From an uncultured Erysipelotrichaceae bacterium (GTDB lineage Bacteria; Bacillota_I; Bacilli_A; RF39; UBA660), in assembly GCA_902768065.1 (NCBI GenBank), contig CACXJP010000001.1, forward strand, positions 14,022 to 78,021: DNA of 64,000 bases, read 5' to 3'. Within the stretch, counting starts at the first letter, position 1; the number at the start of each line of letters is the position of its first letter. The translations under genes and the position numbers were made by a program. Under the pieces are notes generated by a model. The model saw nothing but the letters and a program-made list of their open reading frames with translations. It searched no databases and was not told where the DNA came from. Below are positions 8,321-19,762 of the stretch, in pieces.

Positions 8321-8953
8321 CTATATTTTTACAACTTGTGTTCTAACTAACAAATCATGTACAGCTTTTCCATCTTTTCTACAAATAATAAGAAAAACAG
8401 ATAATGCCGTAATTAAATATTGTATAATTATAAATAATCCGTAACAATAAAAGTAATTATTTTTTGATAAAAACATCATTAATATTACAGACAATAAATT
8501 TATCAAAATAGAATTAGCTATAAATGCTCTAAAAATCAATTGATTAGAAGTTAACTCTCCTGTATCTGAAATTGTCTTTATTCTAAGAAGTTTCTTACCT
8601 ATTGTTTGGCCATTTTTATATAATGGAACAACAACGAAAAATACTAACCCTAGAACAACACTAATTAAAGAAACAACTCCTTCGTTTTTTGCAGTATCAT
8701 ATGTTATATTCATATACTCAGCCAAATACTCATTATTTGAAATACTATTATCCTTATATTTCTCCATAAGCTTAATAGACATATCATTTAATTCATTAAT
8801 TTTATCACTATTTATAAATGGTGTTGCTATCAATGATGCCGCAAAAACAACAATTGCTGAATCAATTAGAAAAGCAATTAATCTTTGTACAAATAAAGCT
8901 TTTTTTGATTTATCATCTTTCTTATCACTTTTTTTGTCACTTTCGTTCTTCAC
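8321..8953 (-). CDS. RDD-family membrane protein
   Basis: A small integral membrane protein with an RDD domain; the function of most members is unknown. After about 20 charged lysine/aspartate residues come several hydrophobic segments. The RDD signature is visible at the first one (FVQRLIAFLIDSAIV), with a typical QTIGKKLLRIKT segment later. The best start is GTG 8953 (VKNESDKK), eight bases after AAAGGAG; ATG 8959 and ATG 8977 are alternatives with poorer spacing. The start overlaps the end of dusB, so translation is probably coupled. Confidence 0.8.
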   Translation of the reverse strand: MKNESDKKSDKKDDKSKKALFVQRLIAFLIDSAIVVFAASLIATPFINSDKINELNDMSIKLMEKYKDNSISNNEYLAEYMNITYDTAKNEGVVSLISVVLGLVFFVVVPLYKNGQTIGKKLLRIKTISDTGELTSNQLIFRAFIANSILINLLSVILMMFLSKNNYFYCYGLFIIIQYLITALSVFLIICRKDGKAVHDLLVRTQVVKI

Positions 8954-9926
8954 ATGCATCACTCCTTTTAAATTCATTTAATAATGAAATTATATCACGA
9001 ATATTAGTGGTTTGATAGACCTTATTTTTTAACTCATTACATCCTTTGATTCCTTTAAAATACCAAGATATATGATTTCTAATTTCTAAACAAGCAAGTT
9101 TATCATTTTTTAATTCTTTCAAGTATTCTAAATGCTTTAAACACATATCAACTCTATCTTTTAAAGAAATAGAAATCAATGGTTTTCCTTCTAAATAATT
9201 GATTGAATTTCTTATTAACCAAGGATTTCCAAGTACACCTCTTCCAATCATTACCGCATCACAACCAGTTTCATCAAGCATTCTTTTTACATCTTCAGGC
9301 CTCTTAATATCCCCATTTCCTATAACAGGAATTGATACAGCATTCTTTACTTCTTTTATGATAGACCAATCTGCTTTACCACTATATCCTTGACTTCTTG
9401 TTCTTGGATGAACACAAATAGCACTTGCTCCTGCTTTTTCAATAACTTTAGCAACCTCAATCGCATTAATATGGTTATTATCCCAACCACTCCTAATCTT
9501 AACAGTAACTGGTACAGAAACTGCTGAAACAACTGCATAGACAATTTCATATATCTTTTTAGGATTCTTCAAAAGTGCAGAACCAGCTTGCGCTCTAACA
9601 GCAACCTTTGGAACAGGGCAACCCATATTAATATCTATAATATCAGGATGCATATTGTCCTCAATATATTTTGCAGCATAAACAAAAGAATCAACATCAC
9701 AGCCAAATATTTGTTGAGATATAGGTCTTTCATAGTCCGTCATATACAACATATCAATTGTTTTCTTATTATCAAATGTTATCGCTTTATCACTAACCAT
9801 TTCGGCATAAACAAGTCCACAACCCATTTCCTTGCATATACGTCTATAAGCAGAATTAGATATTCCAGCCATAGGTGCTAAAACAATCCTATTATCAATT
9901 TTAACATTGCCAATATTCCATTCCAT
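8937..9926 (-). CDS. dusB: tRNA-dihydrouridine synthase
   Basis: Flavoenzyme that reduces uridine to dihydrouridine in the tRNA D loop. The 329-residue TIM-barrel protein starts with VLAPMAGISNSAYRRI, has the catalytic cysteine at 103 in NMGCPVPK, the VKIRSGW segment and the flavin phosphate-binding region GNGDI...IGRGVLGNPW. It is the first gene of a three-gene unit with a strong promoter, followed by an overlapping RDD gene and lysS. Confidence 0.95.
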   Translation of the reverse strand: MEWNIGNVKIDNRIVLAPMAGISNSAYRRICKEMGCGLVYAEMVSDKAITFDNKKTIDMLYMTDYERPISQQIFGCDVDSFVYAAKYIEDNMHPDIIDINMGCPVPKVAVRAQAGSALLKNPKKIYEIVYAVVSAVSVPVTVKIRSGWDNNHINAIEVAKVIEKAGASAICVHPRTRSQGYSGKADWSIIKEVKNAVSIPVIGNGDIKRPEDVKRMLDETGCDAVMIGRGVLGNPWLIRNSINYLEGKPLISISLKDRVDMCLKHLEYLKELKNDKLACLEIRNHISWYFKGIKGCNELKNKVYQTTNIRDIISLLNEFKRSDACEERK

Positions 9927-9949
9927 TTGTTTCCTCCAAAACCAAGCAT

Positions 9950-9978
9950 ATTATAACGCAAATAGCATAATTAGGCAA
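9950..9978 (-). promoter_or_regulatory. Predicted SigA promoter for dusB-RDD-lysS
   Basis: TTGCCT (9973-9978) and a perfect TATAAT (9950-9955) separated by 17 bases on the minus strand, about 25 bases before the dusB start. Confidence 0.65.
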
Positions 9979-9979
9979 T

Positions 9980-10006
9980 AAAAAAAGAATATATTAAATA
10001 TACTCT
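9980..10006 (-). terminator. Terminator after mscL
   Basis: Minus-strand GAGTATAT/ATATATTC hairpin followed by T6. It is A/T-rich and overlaps the stop codon of mscL. Confidence 0.5.
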
Positions 10007-10445
10007 ATTTACTATTCTTTTTTAATAAATCTCTTATTTCTTCAAGTAAAGCAATATCTTCTGCTTTCTTTTCCTCTTCCTCTTCTTCCTTCTTCTTCTT
10101 TCCAACTGTTGTAATCTTATTAAATACCTTTAATAACATAAATAAAACAAAAGCCATTATTACAAAATTAATAACTGAAGTAATAAAATCACCATATTTA
10201 ATTACTTGTCCGCCATATATTTTTATTGTACCTGCAACCTCTGCTCCACCAATTCCATTTATAAGTGGATTAATAAAATCTTCGGTTAATGCAGTAACAA
10301 TATTTGCAAAAGCACTACCTATAATTACACCGACAGCCATATCCATTACATTACCACGTAATACAAATTCTTTAAACTCTGCAATAAAACCTGTTCCTTT
10401 ATCTTTAATTTTTCCAATTTTTTCTTTATCAATTTTTGTAGCCAT
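10005..10445 (-). CDS. mscL: Large-conductance mechanosensitive channel MscL
   Basis: Pentameric channel that opens under membrane tension to release solutes during hypo-osmotic shock. The start chosen is ATG 10445 (MATKIDKEK), eight bases after AAGGAG; the GTG three codons earlier overlaps that site. The 146-residue protein shows FKEFVLRGNVMDMAVGVIIG followed by the first membrane helix, a periplasmic loop, a second helix near 80-100, and a charged C-terminal helix (KKEEEEEEKKAEDIALLEEIRDLL). Single gene with its own promoter and terminator. Confidence 0.95.
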   Translation of the reverse strand: MATKIDKEKIGKIKDKGTGFIAEFKEFVLRGNVMDMAVGVIIGSAFANIVTALTEDFINPLINGIGGAEVAGTIKIYGGQVIKYGDFITSVINFVIMAFVLFMLLKVFNKITTVGKKKKEEEEEEKKAEDIALLEEIRDLLKKNSK

Positions 10446-10465
10446 AATAATCACTCCTTGAATTT

Positions 10466-10494
10466 ATAATATATTATTTGATATCATTTTTCAA
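10466..10494 (-). promoter_or_regulatory. Predicted SigA promoter for mscL
   Basis: TTGAAA (10489-10494) and TATTAT (10466-10471), 17 bases apart, on the minus strand. Confidence 0.55.
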
Positions 10495-10510
10495 GAAAAA
10501 ACTAGATAAA

Positions 10511-10524
<14 letters not shown>
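10494..10524 (-). terminator. Rho-independent terminator after ftsH
   Basis: Minus-strand stem ACTAGATAA/TTATCTAGT (10501-10509 and 10515-10523), then a T6 tail. It overlaps the end of the ftsH reading frame. Confidence 0.7.
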
Positions 10525-13719
<3,195 letters not shown>

Positions 13720-13762
13720 AAGAAATCACCTCTTGTAAACCAATAATATTATAACATAATAA

Positions 13763-13794
13763 AATAAAAAAAAGAAAAATATATTATTTTTCTT
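13763..13794 (-). terminator. Rho-independent terminator after divIC
   Basis: Minus-strand stem AAGAAAAATA/TATTTTTCTT (13772-13781 and 13785-13794) followed by a T-run; it overlaps the stop codon. Confidence 0.6.
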
Positions 13795-14083
13795 CAGGAA
13801 TTTGTAAAATGAATTCACCATCTTTAGAATAAAGATATTTTTCTCTTGCATATCTTGCTATATAATCAGGGTTTTGAAGCTTATCAGCATCTACTCTTAA
13901 TTGTTCCTCTTTTTCTTTTAAACTCTCAAGTTCCTTTGATAATTCTTTTTTTTCTTGATACTTATCAAATATCTCAACCCAATACTTTCCAATAGATAAA
14001 GTCATGACAATAATAATAGCAATCGAACCGATTCCTAAAAAGAGAAATCTTCTTTTGGCTTTCTTTCTTCTTTTACTTGCCAT
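13784..14083 (-). CDS. divIC: Septum formation initiator, DivIC/FtsB family
   Basis: Bitopic divisome protein that forms a complex with FtsL and DivIB-type proteins at the septum. The 99-residue protein has a very basic cytoplasmic N-terminus (residues 1-12), one membrane helix (about 13-31), a coiled coil (about 38-68, KELSKELESLKEKEEQL) and the family C-terminal segment PDYIARYAREKYLYSKDGEF. It follows yabP and yabQ, exactly as in B. subtilis; spoIIE, found downstream there, is missing. Confidence 0.92.
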   Translation of the reverse strand: MASKRRKKAKRRFLFLGIGSIAIIIVMTLSIGKYWVEIFDKYQEKKELSKELESLKEKEEQLRVDADKLQNPDYIARYAREKYLYSKDGEFILQIPEEK

Positions 14084-14172
14084 ATCACTTCACCTACCTT
14101 TTCATATTATATTATATCTCTTATAAAAATAATGTATCAATATATAAAAGATGACTTTACGTTAAATTTACA

Positions 14173-14436
14173 TTATTTATTATAAAAATTATAAGATAAC
14201 AAATATCCAAAAAAGATAGTAAGAAAAAAATATAAATGAAGAATACCATTATTAAGATACATTAAACAAAAAAAATATAATAAAGAAATGACTAAGTCGA
14301 TTATAAAACTAAGAAATATTTTATATTTATTTGATTTTATAAAAATAATTTTATATGACAATTTAGATATAAAAAATAGAAACACACCAAATAAAAAAGA
14401 AAAGAATAAACATAATAATTGAATTCTTAAAATCAA
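14173..14436 (-). CDS. yabQ: Probable spore cortex biosynthesis protein YabQ
   Basis: An 87-residue protein made almost wholly of three hydrophobic segments. It lies between yabP and divIC, the conserved position of yabQ, and overlaps yabP by four bases. The C-terminal segment NNGILHLYFFLTIFFGYLLS follows the YabQ pattern of an Asn-x-Gly turn followed by a last membrane helix. It is much shorter than the roughly 200-residue Bacillus protein, which has a C-terminal extension. In Bacillus YabQ is needed for spore cortex formation in the mother cell. Identity is by position plus a weak motif. Confidence 0.7.
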   Translation of the reverse strand: MILRIQLLCLFFSFLFGVFLFFISKLSYKIIFIKSNKYKIFLSFIIDLVISLLYFFCLMYLNNGILHLYFFLTIFFGYLLSYNFYNK

Positions 14437-14726
14437 TATTTAAATAACCTACTTATAATTCCTTCATCATTTGATTTTTTATTTTCAATTACATATTCTA
14501 ATGAATTTATTGTTCCTTTTATAGTGACATTTCCACTTAAAGTATCCAATTTAATTAATTCAAGGCCATCTCCCTTAATTATCATAAACCCCATCGTTGT
14601 ATCTAAAATAAAATGTACTTTATCAAATGTATCTATTTTTTTTACACCTGTTATAACTAATGTTTTTCTTTCAAGCAAATTAACACTATGATTATAATTA
14701 TTAATACTAGAATCATTTTTATCCAT
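14433..14726 (-). CDS. yabP: Sporulation protein YabP
   Basis: YabP/YqfC-family sporulation protein. The 97-residue sequence matches the family core closely: HSVNLLERKTLVITGVKKID near 13-32, then DTTMGFMIIKGDGLEL, then SGNVTIKGTINSLEYV, ending in SRLFKY. In Bacillus the gene is transcribed in the mother cell with yabQ. AGGAGG precedes the ATG, and the stop overlaps yabQ by four bases (ATGA type), implying coupled translation. Its retention in this reduced gene order is one of the clearest signs of a sporulation programme. Confidence 0.88.
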   Translation of the reverse strand: MDKNDSSINNYNHSVNLLERKTLVITGVKKIDTFDKVHFILDTTMGFMIIKGDGLELIKLDTLSGNVTIKGTINSLEYVIENKKSNDEGIISRLFKY

Positions 14727-14771
14727 ATTATCCTCCTAATAGAATATATGAAAAAACATAGAAAATAGAAC

Positions 14772-14800
14772 AAAAAAAAAGATGATTATCATCTTTTTTA
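14772..14800 (-). terminator. Rho-independent terminator after spoVG
   Basis: Minus-strand stem AAAAGATGAT/ATCATCTTTT around one base, with a T9 tail, just after the spoVG stop. Confidence 0.75.
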
Positions 14801-14802
14801 TT

Positions 14803-15081
14803 TTATTCTTCCTCTTCTGATACATCTTCAGCTTTATCATAAGCTTCTAGAATTGCTTCTTCGAACATAGCACGTACTTCAGGATTAATTGGATGTGCAA
14901 TATCACGATATCCACCTGTAGCAGTTTTTCTACTTGGCATTGCTATAAATAAACCGTTGTCTCCTTCAATAATTCTAATGTCATGTACAGCAAAACTATC
15001 ATCTAATAAAACAGAAGCTATTCCCTTCATACGAGAACCTTCTTTTTCAATCTTACGTACATTAACTGATGTAATTTTCAT
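14803..15081 (-). CDS. spoVG: Regulator SpoVG
   Basis: Small nucleic-acid-binding regulator that affects septation, sporulation and, in pathogens, virulence genes. The 92-residue protein starts [20 protein letters not shown] and shows the highly conserved [21 protein letters not shown] stretch near 49-68. The acidic C-terminus is typical. It lies downstream of veg as in B. subtilis, without the intervening sspF, ispE, purR and yabJ genes. It has its own promoter and terminator. Confidence 0.97.
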   Translation of the reverse strand: MKITSVNVRKIEKEGSRMKGIASVLLDDSFAVHDIRIIEGDNGLFIAMPSRKTATGGYRDIAHPINPEVRAMFEEAILEAYDKAEDVSEEEE

Positions 15082-15124
15082 AAGAATTTCCTCCCTCTTA
15101 AAGCAAAAATCACTTTATAAACTA

Positions 15125-15153
15125 ATTTTATAATAATATTTTAAAAAAATCAA
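15125..15153 (-). promoter_or_regulatory. Predicted SigA-type promoter for spoVG
   Basis: TTGATT (15148-15153) and TAAAAT (15125-15130) with 17 bases between, on the minus strand. In B. subtilis spoVG is a classical SigH target; I did not see a SigH-like motif here. Confidence 0.5.
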
Positions 15154-15159
15154 TATTTT

Positions 15160-15378
15160 TCAATTATTGTGACTTATTTTTATATTTTTAATAGCAAAAT
15201 CACTATAACTAAATGATTTAGTAATTCCGTTATTTGTTTTTACTGTAAAAATTCTATGATATACTCTATCAATTTTACCTACAAAAACATCATCTTGTCC
15301 CCTACTACCATAATATATAAATTCATACTCTTTATTCATATGTTCCATAATGTTTTTTCTTATTAATTCTATATTCAT
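15160..15378 (-). CDS. veg: Veg protein
   Basis: Small conserved Firmicutes protein with an SH3-like beta-barrel fold; in B. subtilis it stimulates biofilm matrix genes and is very highly expressed. The 72-residue protein shows the family core GSRGQDDVFVGKIDRVYHRIF near 24-44 and SFSYSDFAIKNIKI at the C-terminus. It overlaps the end of yabG by four bases, and the order rsmA-yabG-veg matches B. subtilis. Confidence 0.9.
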   Translation of the reverse strand: MNIELIRKNIMEHMNKEYEFIYYGSRGQDDVFVGKIDRVYHRIFTVKTNNGITKSFSYSDFAIKNIKISHNN

Positions 15379-16151
15379 CTTGGATACCCCACATACATAG
15401 TCCCACTTGTAATTATTCCACCTATTCCATCACTTCCATATTTTGTCTTTTCAATTACATTAATTAAATCTATACTTTGATTTCTATCAGAAAAAGCAAT
15501 TGATGAGGCGATTATTGCTGGATCTAATGCATGAATATTAATTCTCTTTGGGCTTGATGCAAAGTTAGCTCCTGCTTTAATTAACTCTTCATAATTTGAC
15601 TGACAAGCACCTGCAATTATAATCAATTTATCCTGATTTTTCTCATACCTTCTTGCTTCTTTTATTGCTGAAACAAAATTAATCGAATTTTGATAATTAC
15701 GTATATTATTCTTATCACTATTTCTATTAAAAAAAGCATCATGACCAGTTATTACCAATATATCAGGTCTATATTCTTTCAATAAAGATAATACTTTTTT
15801 ATTAATAACATTTTCACTAATCATAACTCCATTTGCTTTTACACCCATTTTATTATAAAAATTCATACATCTATCAAGATATTCATTGTCTCCATCAATA
15901 TGTAAAACCTTACCAGGTAAATAAAAATAACTATCCCTATCTATATTAATGTTTTTTAAATTATCCTCTATTATTGAATCATCAGTATTTTTAACTTTAG
16001 ACAAAACTAAATCATCAATATAAGAATCCACATATATTCTCAAATCAACCCCCTTCAATAAAACAACATTACCATCAATACCTATTATTTTAAAAACTAT
16101 ATCATTATTATGAGATTTTCTAGTGACAATATCACCTACTTTAAAGTTCAA
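15375..16151 (-). CDS. yabG: Sporulation-specific protease YabG
   Basis: YabG (peptidase family U57) cleaves spore coat proteins during coat maturation in Bacillus. The start chosen is TTG 16151, giving MNFKVGDIVTRKS, which aligns with the Bacillus start and has GGAG at normal spacing; earlier ATG codons either overlap that site or extend into rsmA. The 258-residue protein has conserved blocks YLPGKVLHIDGD, RPDILVITGHDA, IIAGACQSNYEELIKAGANF and SPKRINIHALDP. It lies between rsmA and veg as in B. subtilis. No obvious defect. Confidence 0.93.
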   Translation of the reverse strand: MNFKVGDIVTRKSHNNDIVFKIIGIDGNVVLLKGVDLRIYVDSYIDDLVLSKVKNTDDSIIEDNLKNINIDRDSYFYLPGKVLHIDGDNEYLDRCMNFYNKMGVKANGVMISENVINKKVLSLLKEYRPDILVITGHDAFFNRNSDKNNIRNYQNSINFVSAIKEARRYEKNQDKLIIIAGACQSNYEELIKAGANFASSPKRINIHALDPAIIASSIAFSDRNQSIDLINVIEKTKYGSDGIGGIITSGTMYVGYPR

Positions 16152-16180
16152 TATAATCATCTCCAATAAATAGATATGCA

Positions 16181-16206
16181 AAAAAAAAGGAAATATTATT
16201 ATTTCC
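16181..16206 (-). terminator. Hairpin after rsmA
   Basis: Minus-strand stem GGAAAT/ATTTCC (16189-16206) with a six-base loop and a T8 tail; it overlaps the rsmA stop and separates rsmA from yabG. Confidence 0.55.
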
Positions 16207-16999
16207 ATAATGCATTACTTATTTTTACAAAAATTTCAACATCTAACATTTCTGCCCTAACATTCAAGTCATAACCATATTCACTTAAAACACTTGAAAT
16301 TATTTTTAAATCATAATTTTTTAAATTGTTTTTAATGTTTTTTCTCTTAAATTGAAAACTATCTCTAACAATTCTTTCAAAGAAATCAAAATTATTAACC
16401 TTTGATCTTTTCTTTTTTTCTTTAAAAGATACTACAACACTATCAACCTTAGGTTCAGGAACAAACTCTTTCTTAGAAACAAAGAATTCTTTTTTCACAT
16501 CAAAAAAATAATTTAATAAAACAGTTATAGATCCATACTCTCTACTACCTGGAGAAGTACTAAATCTATCACCTACTTCCTTTTGAACCATCATTACAAT
16601 GTTCTCAAAATGTAAATTACTCTTTATTAACTTCAATATAATTGGTGTTGTAATATAATATGGAACATTACTTACAAAAAATAATTTATTAAATTTATAG
16701 CCTGTAACATCATTGACAATATCAGCAGTTAAAAAATCCTGAAATAATACATCAACATTTTCTATTCCCTCCAACTTATAAGATAATTCTTCCTCTAAAT
16801 CAGAATCTATTTCATATGCCAATACATTTTTTGCTTTTAGAGCCAATTCTTTTGTCATTATCGCACCACCAGGTCCTACCTCAATAACTAAAGAATCTCC
16901 ATCAACACCACTAATATCAACAATTCTTTTAACAATTCTTTTATCCTTTAAAAAGTTCTGGCCAAATTTCTTTTTAAACTTAACATTATACATTTCCAT
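16199..16999 (-). CDS. rsmA: 16S rRNA dimethyladenosine transferase (KsgA)
   Basis: Dimethylates the two adjacent adenosines in the 3' terminal hairpin of 16S rRNA late in 30S assembly. The 266-residue protein shows KKFGQNFLKD at the N-terminus, the SAM motif VIEVGPGGAIMTKEL and the catalytic NVPYYITTPI (an NxPY motif). Full length. It precedes yabG-veg as in B. subtilis. The usual upstream partner rnmV (RNase M5) is absent; a SipW-type locus is inserted instead. Confidence 0.96.
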   Translation of the reverse strand: MEMYNVKFKKKFGQNFLKDKRIVKRIVDISGVDGDSLVIEVGPGGAIMTKELALKAKNVLAYEIDSDLEEELSYKLEGIENVDVLFQDFLTADIVNDVTGYKFNKLFFVSNVPYYITTPIILKLIKSNLHFENIVMMVQKEVGDRFSTSPGSREYGSITVLLNYFFDVKKEFFVSKKEFVPEPKVDSVVVSFKEKKKRSKVNNFDFFERIVRDSFQFKRKNIKNNLKNYDLKIISSVLSEYGYDLNVRAEMLDVEIFVKISNALWK

Positions 17000-17036
17000 A
17001 AAACATCACCAAACGTCTTTTATTATAAAACAGAAT

Positions 17037-17072
17037 AAAAAAAAAAGAAAGATTGTTTTTAAACAACCTTTG
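17037..17072 (-). terminator. Rho-independent terminator after the signal peptidase gene
   Basis: Minus-strand stem AAAGGTTGTT/AACAATCTTT (17048-17071) with a C then T10 tail; the end of the coding frame lies inside it. Confidence 0.65.
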
Positions 17073-17658
17073 TATTTTTCTTAAACAATATACTAATATG
17101 TCCTAAATCAACAACAATAATAAAGGATGATGGAATTAATATACACAATATAATATTTATAGGCTTAGATAAGAAATTTTTAATAAAACCAATTTTTGGG
17201 AGAATAAAAAGAACCTTTCCATACACATTATCTGTATTTACACTATTCTTATCTGCTATAGAATTATTATCCCCTTTTGTAGTGTATAAAGATGTATTAT
17301 TACTTTTTTTATCTTTATTAATAATTCTATGGGTTATTACCATACCTCTAGAATCATATTCAGTAGAATAAAAACTAATTATATCTCCAACTATATATTT
17401 ATCATTATTATCTCTTTTAACAATAATAGCATCATTAACCTTAATTGTAGGAATCATACTTGGAGAAACAATAACATAACTATTAAACAATGGACTCTTA
17501 TAATTACCTGATTTAACATTAAAATATAAATCACCATAATATATAGCCATAATAATAGCAATAAAAATTATAAAGAATACAAAAGATAATATAAAAGATT
17601 TCATAACTAAACCAAATATATCTCTAATTTTATCTATAGCAGAATAACTCTTATCCAT
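17059..17658 (-). CDS. SipW-type signal peptidase I
   Basis: Membrane-bound type I signal peptidase of the ER/archaeal-like class (S26B), which uses a Ser-His pair rather than Ser-Lys. The 199-residue protein has an N-terminal membrane helix (about 20-42), the catalytic serine in SPSM (residues 65-68) and His110 in VITHRI. A TTKGDNN segment matches the GDNN-type box, and a C-terminal membrane helix lies near 168-186. In B. subtilis SipW processes TasA and TapA. Here it is the last of three minus-strand genes, after two paralogous exported proteins that are the likely substrates. The locus sits where rnmV and yabE are in Bacillus. Confidence 0.88.
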   Translation of the reverse strand: MDKSYSAIDKIRDIFGLVMKSFILSFVFFIIFIAIIMAIYYGDLYFNVKSGNYKSPLFNSYVIVSPSMIPTIKVNDAIIVKRDNNDKYIVGDIISFYSTEYDSRGMVITHRIINKDKKSNNTSLYTTKGDNNSIADKNSVNTDNVYGKVLFILPKIGFIKNFLSKPINIILCILIPSSFIIVVDLGHISILFKKNTKVV

Positions 17659-17753
17659 ATATTATTACTCCAATCTTACCTTTTATTATAATATTATTAA
17701 CAATAAAATGCCACAAATAAAAAAAAAGTTAAAGTAAACTTTACACTTCAACC

Positions 17754-18341
17754 TTATTTCGCATTTGCAATAATATTTATTTCTAATTGATAATTTCCAT
17801 TGGCAACAGAACTCTTTTCAGAAATCCATGTTCTTAATCTATAATTATCAATAACTGATTTTTCTTTTTCACTTGTTAAAAGAATCATACTATTCTTTTT
17901 TGTTCCAAATTTACTATCATTTTTTATTTGTTTGAAACCTGTAGGCTTTACTATTGGAGAATATGTTCCACTATCCTCTTTTTCCAAATATACAACAATA
18001 TCACTGTCAGGAACATTTCCCTTTACCTTTTTTAAAGACAACTCATAAGTAATACTTTTTGCATCATCAATTTCTGTATCCACTGAAAAATCAAAATAAC
18101 TGCCATTTACGTTTGATGCCATTCCAACAGTATCAGTCGTAGGAACAGCATTATTAATATTTAAATAATTTGAGTCTGATGAATAATTTAATACAACACT
18201 ACCACCATCTAATTGTTCATTAACAATTTCAGGTTTTCTATTAGAAAACAAAATAAAACCTATCGTTGTAAAAGTTATAAATAATAAACAAACACATAAT
18301 AGAATAATCCACAATTTCTTAGTAGTTTTTTCCTTCTCCAT
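17754..18341 (-). CDS. Exported or membrane-anchored protein, paralogue of its upstream neighbour
   Basis: No family recognised with certainty. The 195-residue protein has a lysine-rich start, one hydrophobic segment (about 11-31) that could be a signal or anchor, and an extracytoplasmic part rich in Ser, Asn, Asp and alternating hydrophobics that suggests beta structure. The ending YRLRTWISEKSS...NYQLEINII resembles the last strands of TasA/camelysin-like proteins, and the upstream gene ends similarly. Nine bases separate it from that gene, and SipW follows 95 bases on. Inferred role: SipW-processed surface or matrix protein. Confidence 0.6.
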   Translation of the reverse strand: MEKEKTTKKLWIILLCVCLLFITFTTIGFILFSNRKPEIVNEQLDGGSVVLNYSSDSNYLNINNAVPTTDTVGMASNVNGSYFDFSVDTEIDDAKSITYELSLKKVKGNVPDSDIVVYLEKEDSGTYSPIVKPTGFKQIKNDSKFGTKKNSMILLTSEKEKSVIDNYRLRTWISEKSSVANGNYQLEINIIANAK

Positions 18342-18349
18342 AAATCCTC

Positions 18350-18931
18350 CTAAACTGCCCTTGTTCTTATATCAAAAGAAAAATAATTTTTACTTAAAGA
18401 TACATAATTATCAGATACCCAAACTTTGATAGTAAATTTCTTTTTTTGATATTTATCAATCTTGCTTGTATATAATAATTTACTGTTTGGCATATCTTTA
18501 ATATAATTCAAGTCAACATATGAAGGAATATCATTATTTGAAAAGATATCAATTGGATTATTATTCTCATCCATTAAATATAATTTGACAAATCTATTAT
18601 TAATTTCACTAGTATTAAAACTATTCTTAGTTATATATATTTGATAGTCTCTTGGTCTTGAACTTACGTTAACAATTTCAAATTCCAAATACTTATATGA
18701 ACTTGATAATTCATCCTTTGCTTCTTTTCCAAATTTATCAGAAACAGGTAAAGAATCATCAATAGTAATATTTTCATCTTCTGCATATAAAATCACATTT
18801 GCTTCATTAATTCTTTCAACTCTTCTGTTATAAATTAACAAACCTAAAATAATCAATAATACAACAATCATTGAAATTAACAAGATATATATATAGTTTA
18901 CCTTTTTATTTTTTGTCTTTCTTTTACTCAC
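18350..18931 (-). CDS. Exported or membrane-anchored protein, first gene of the SipW-type locus
   Basis: Unrecognised 193-residue protein with the same architecture as the next gene: basic N-terminus, one hydrophobic segment (about 13-32), then an extracytoplasmic domain with alternating polar and hydrophobic residues. Its ending KKFTIKVWVSDNYVSLSKNY parallels the partner's YRLRTWISE ending, which suggests a gene duplication. GTG start with a GGTGAT site. It lies immediately after tatD. A surface or matrix role is inferred from the adjacent SipW-type peptidase only. Confidence 0.6.
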   Translation of the reverse strand: MSKRKTKNKKVNYIYILLISMIVVLLIILGLLIYNRRVERINEANVILYAEDENITIDDSLPVSDKFGKEAKDELSSSYKYLEFEIVNVSSRPRDYQIYITKNSFNTSEINNRFVKLYLMDENNNPIDIFSNNDIPSYVDLNYIKDMPNSKLLYTSKIDKYQKKKFTIKVWVSDNYVSLSKNYFSFDIRTRAV

Positions 18932-18975
18932 TATATATCACCAACCCATTATACTACTTAAAGATATCATAAAAA

Positions 18976-19731
18976 CTATTTCAAGTCAAACAAGTTATAA
19001 GTATTATCCAAAACTTTTTTTGCAACCATATCCTCATCTTCACCAAGTGTTTCAGCCACCTTTTTACATATATATGGAATATACTTAGAACTATTCTTTT
19101 TACCTCTAAAAGGAACAGGTGTTAAATAAGGACTATCAGTTTCAAAAACTATATTATCTATTCCAATTTCCTTTACTACATTTGATAAATTACTATTTGT
19201 AAATGTTACCACTCCACCAATTCCTAAATAATATCCCATATTAATATATTGTCTAGCAGTTTCAACACTCCCACTGAAACAATGAATATCACCAATAACA
19301 TCTGGATATTCTTTTAAAATATTAATTGTATCTAATGTAGCATCCCTACTATGAATAACAACAGGTAATTTATATTTAATAGCTAAATCTAACTGCTTTT
19401 TAAATAATTCTTTTTGAAGATCAATATCATCTTTACCATAATGATAATCTAAGCCAATTTCTCCTATTCCAACAACCTTATCATCAATTAAATGTTTTTC
19501 TAAATCACTTATATCACTATTAAGTATTATTTTTGCCTCACTAGGATGATAACCAATCGTTACAAAAATATCATCATACTTTTTTGATAATTCTAAAGAT
19601 TCAATAATACTTTCCTTAGTACATCCAGAAATAATAATCTTTTCTATTCCAGCTTTTCTATTATCATTAATTACTTCATCTATATCATCATAATCTTCTA
19701 CTGATAAGTGACAATGAGTATCAATAAACAT
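18976..19731 (-). CDS. tatD: TatD-family metal-dependent DNase
   Basis: TIM-barrel hydrolase with 3'-5' exonuclease activity on DNA in characterised members. The 251-residue protein shows all metal-ligand motifs: DTHCH at residues 4-8, GEIGLDYH, the histidine of VIHSRD, HCFSGS and the aspartate in ETDSPYLTP. It follows metG by 44 bases, as in B. subtilis (metS-yabD). Full length with no oddities. Confidence 0.95.
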   Translation of the reverse strand: MFIDTHCHLSVEDYDDIDEVINDNRKAGIEKIIISGCTKESIIESLELSKKYDDIFVTIGYHPSEAKIILNSDISDLEKHLIDDKVVGIGEIGLDYHYGKDDIDLQKELFKKQLDLAIKYKLPVVIHSRDATLDTINILKEYPDVIGDIHCFSGSVETARQYINMGYYLGIGGVVTFTNSNLSNVVKEIGIDNIVFETDSPYLTPVPFRGKKNSSKYIPYICKKVAETLGEDEDMVAKKVLDNTYNLFDLK

Positions 19732-19762
19732 ATCATTACCTCCTTTTTAATTATTATATAAC

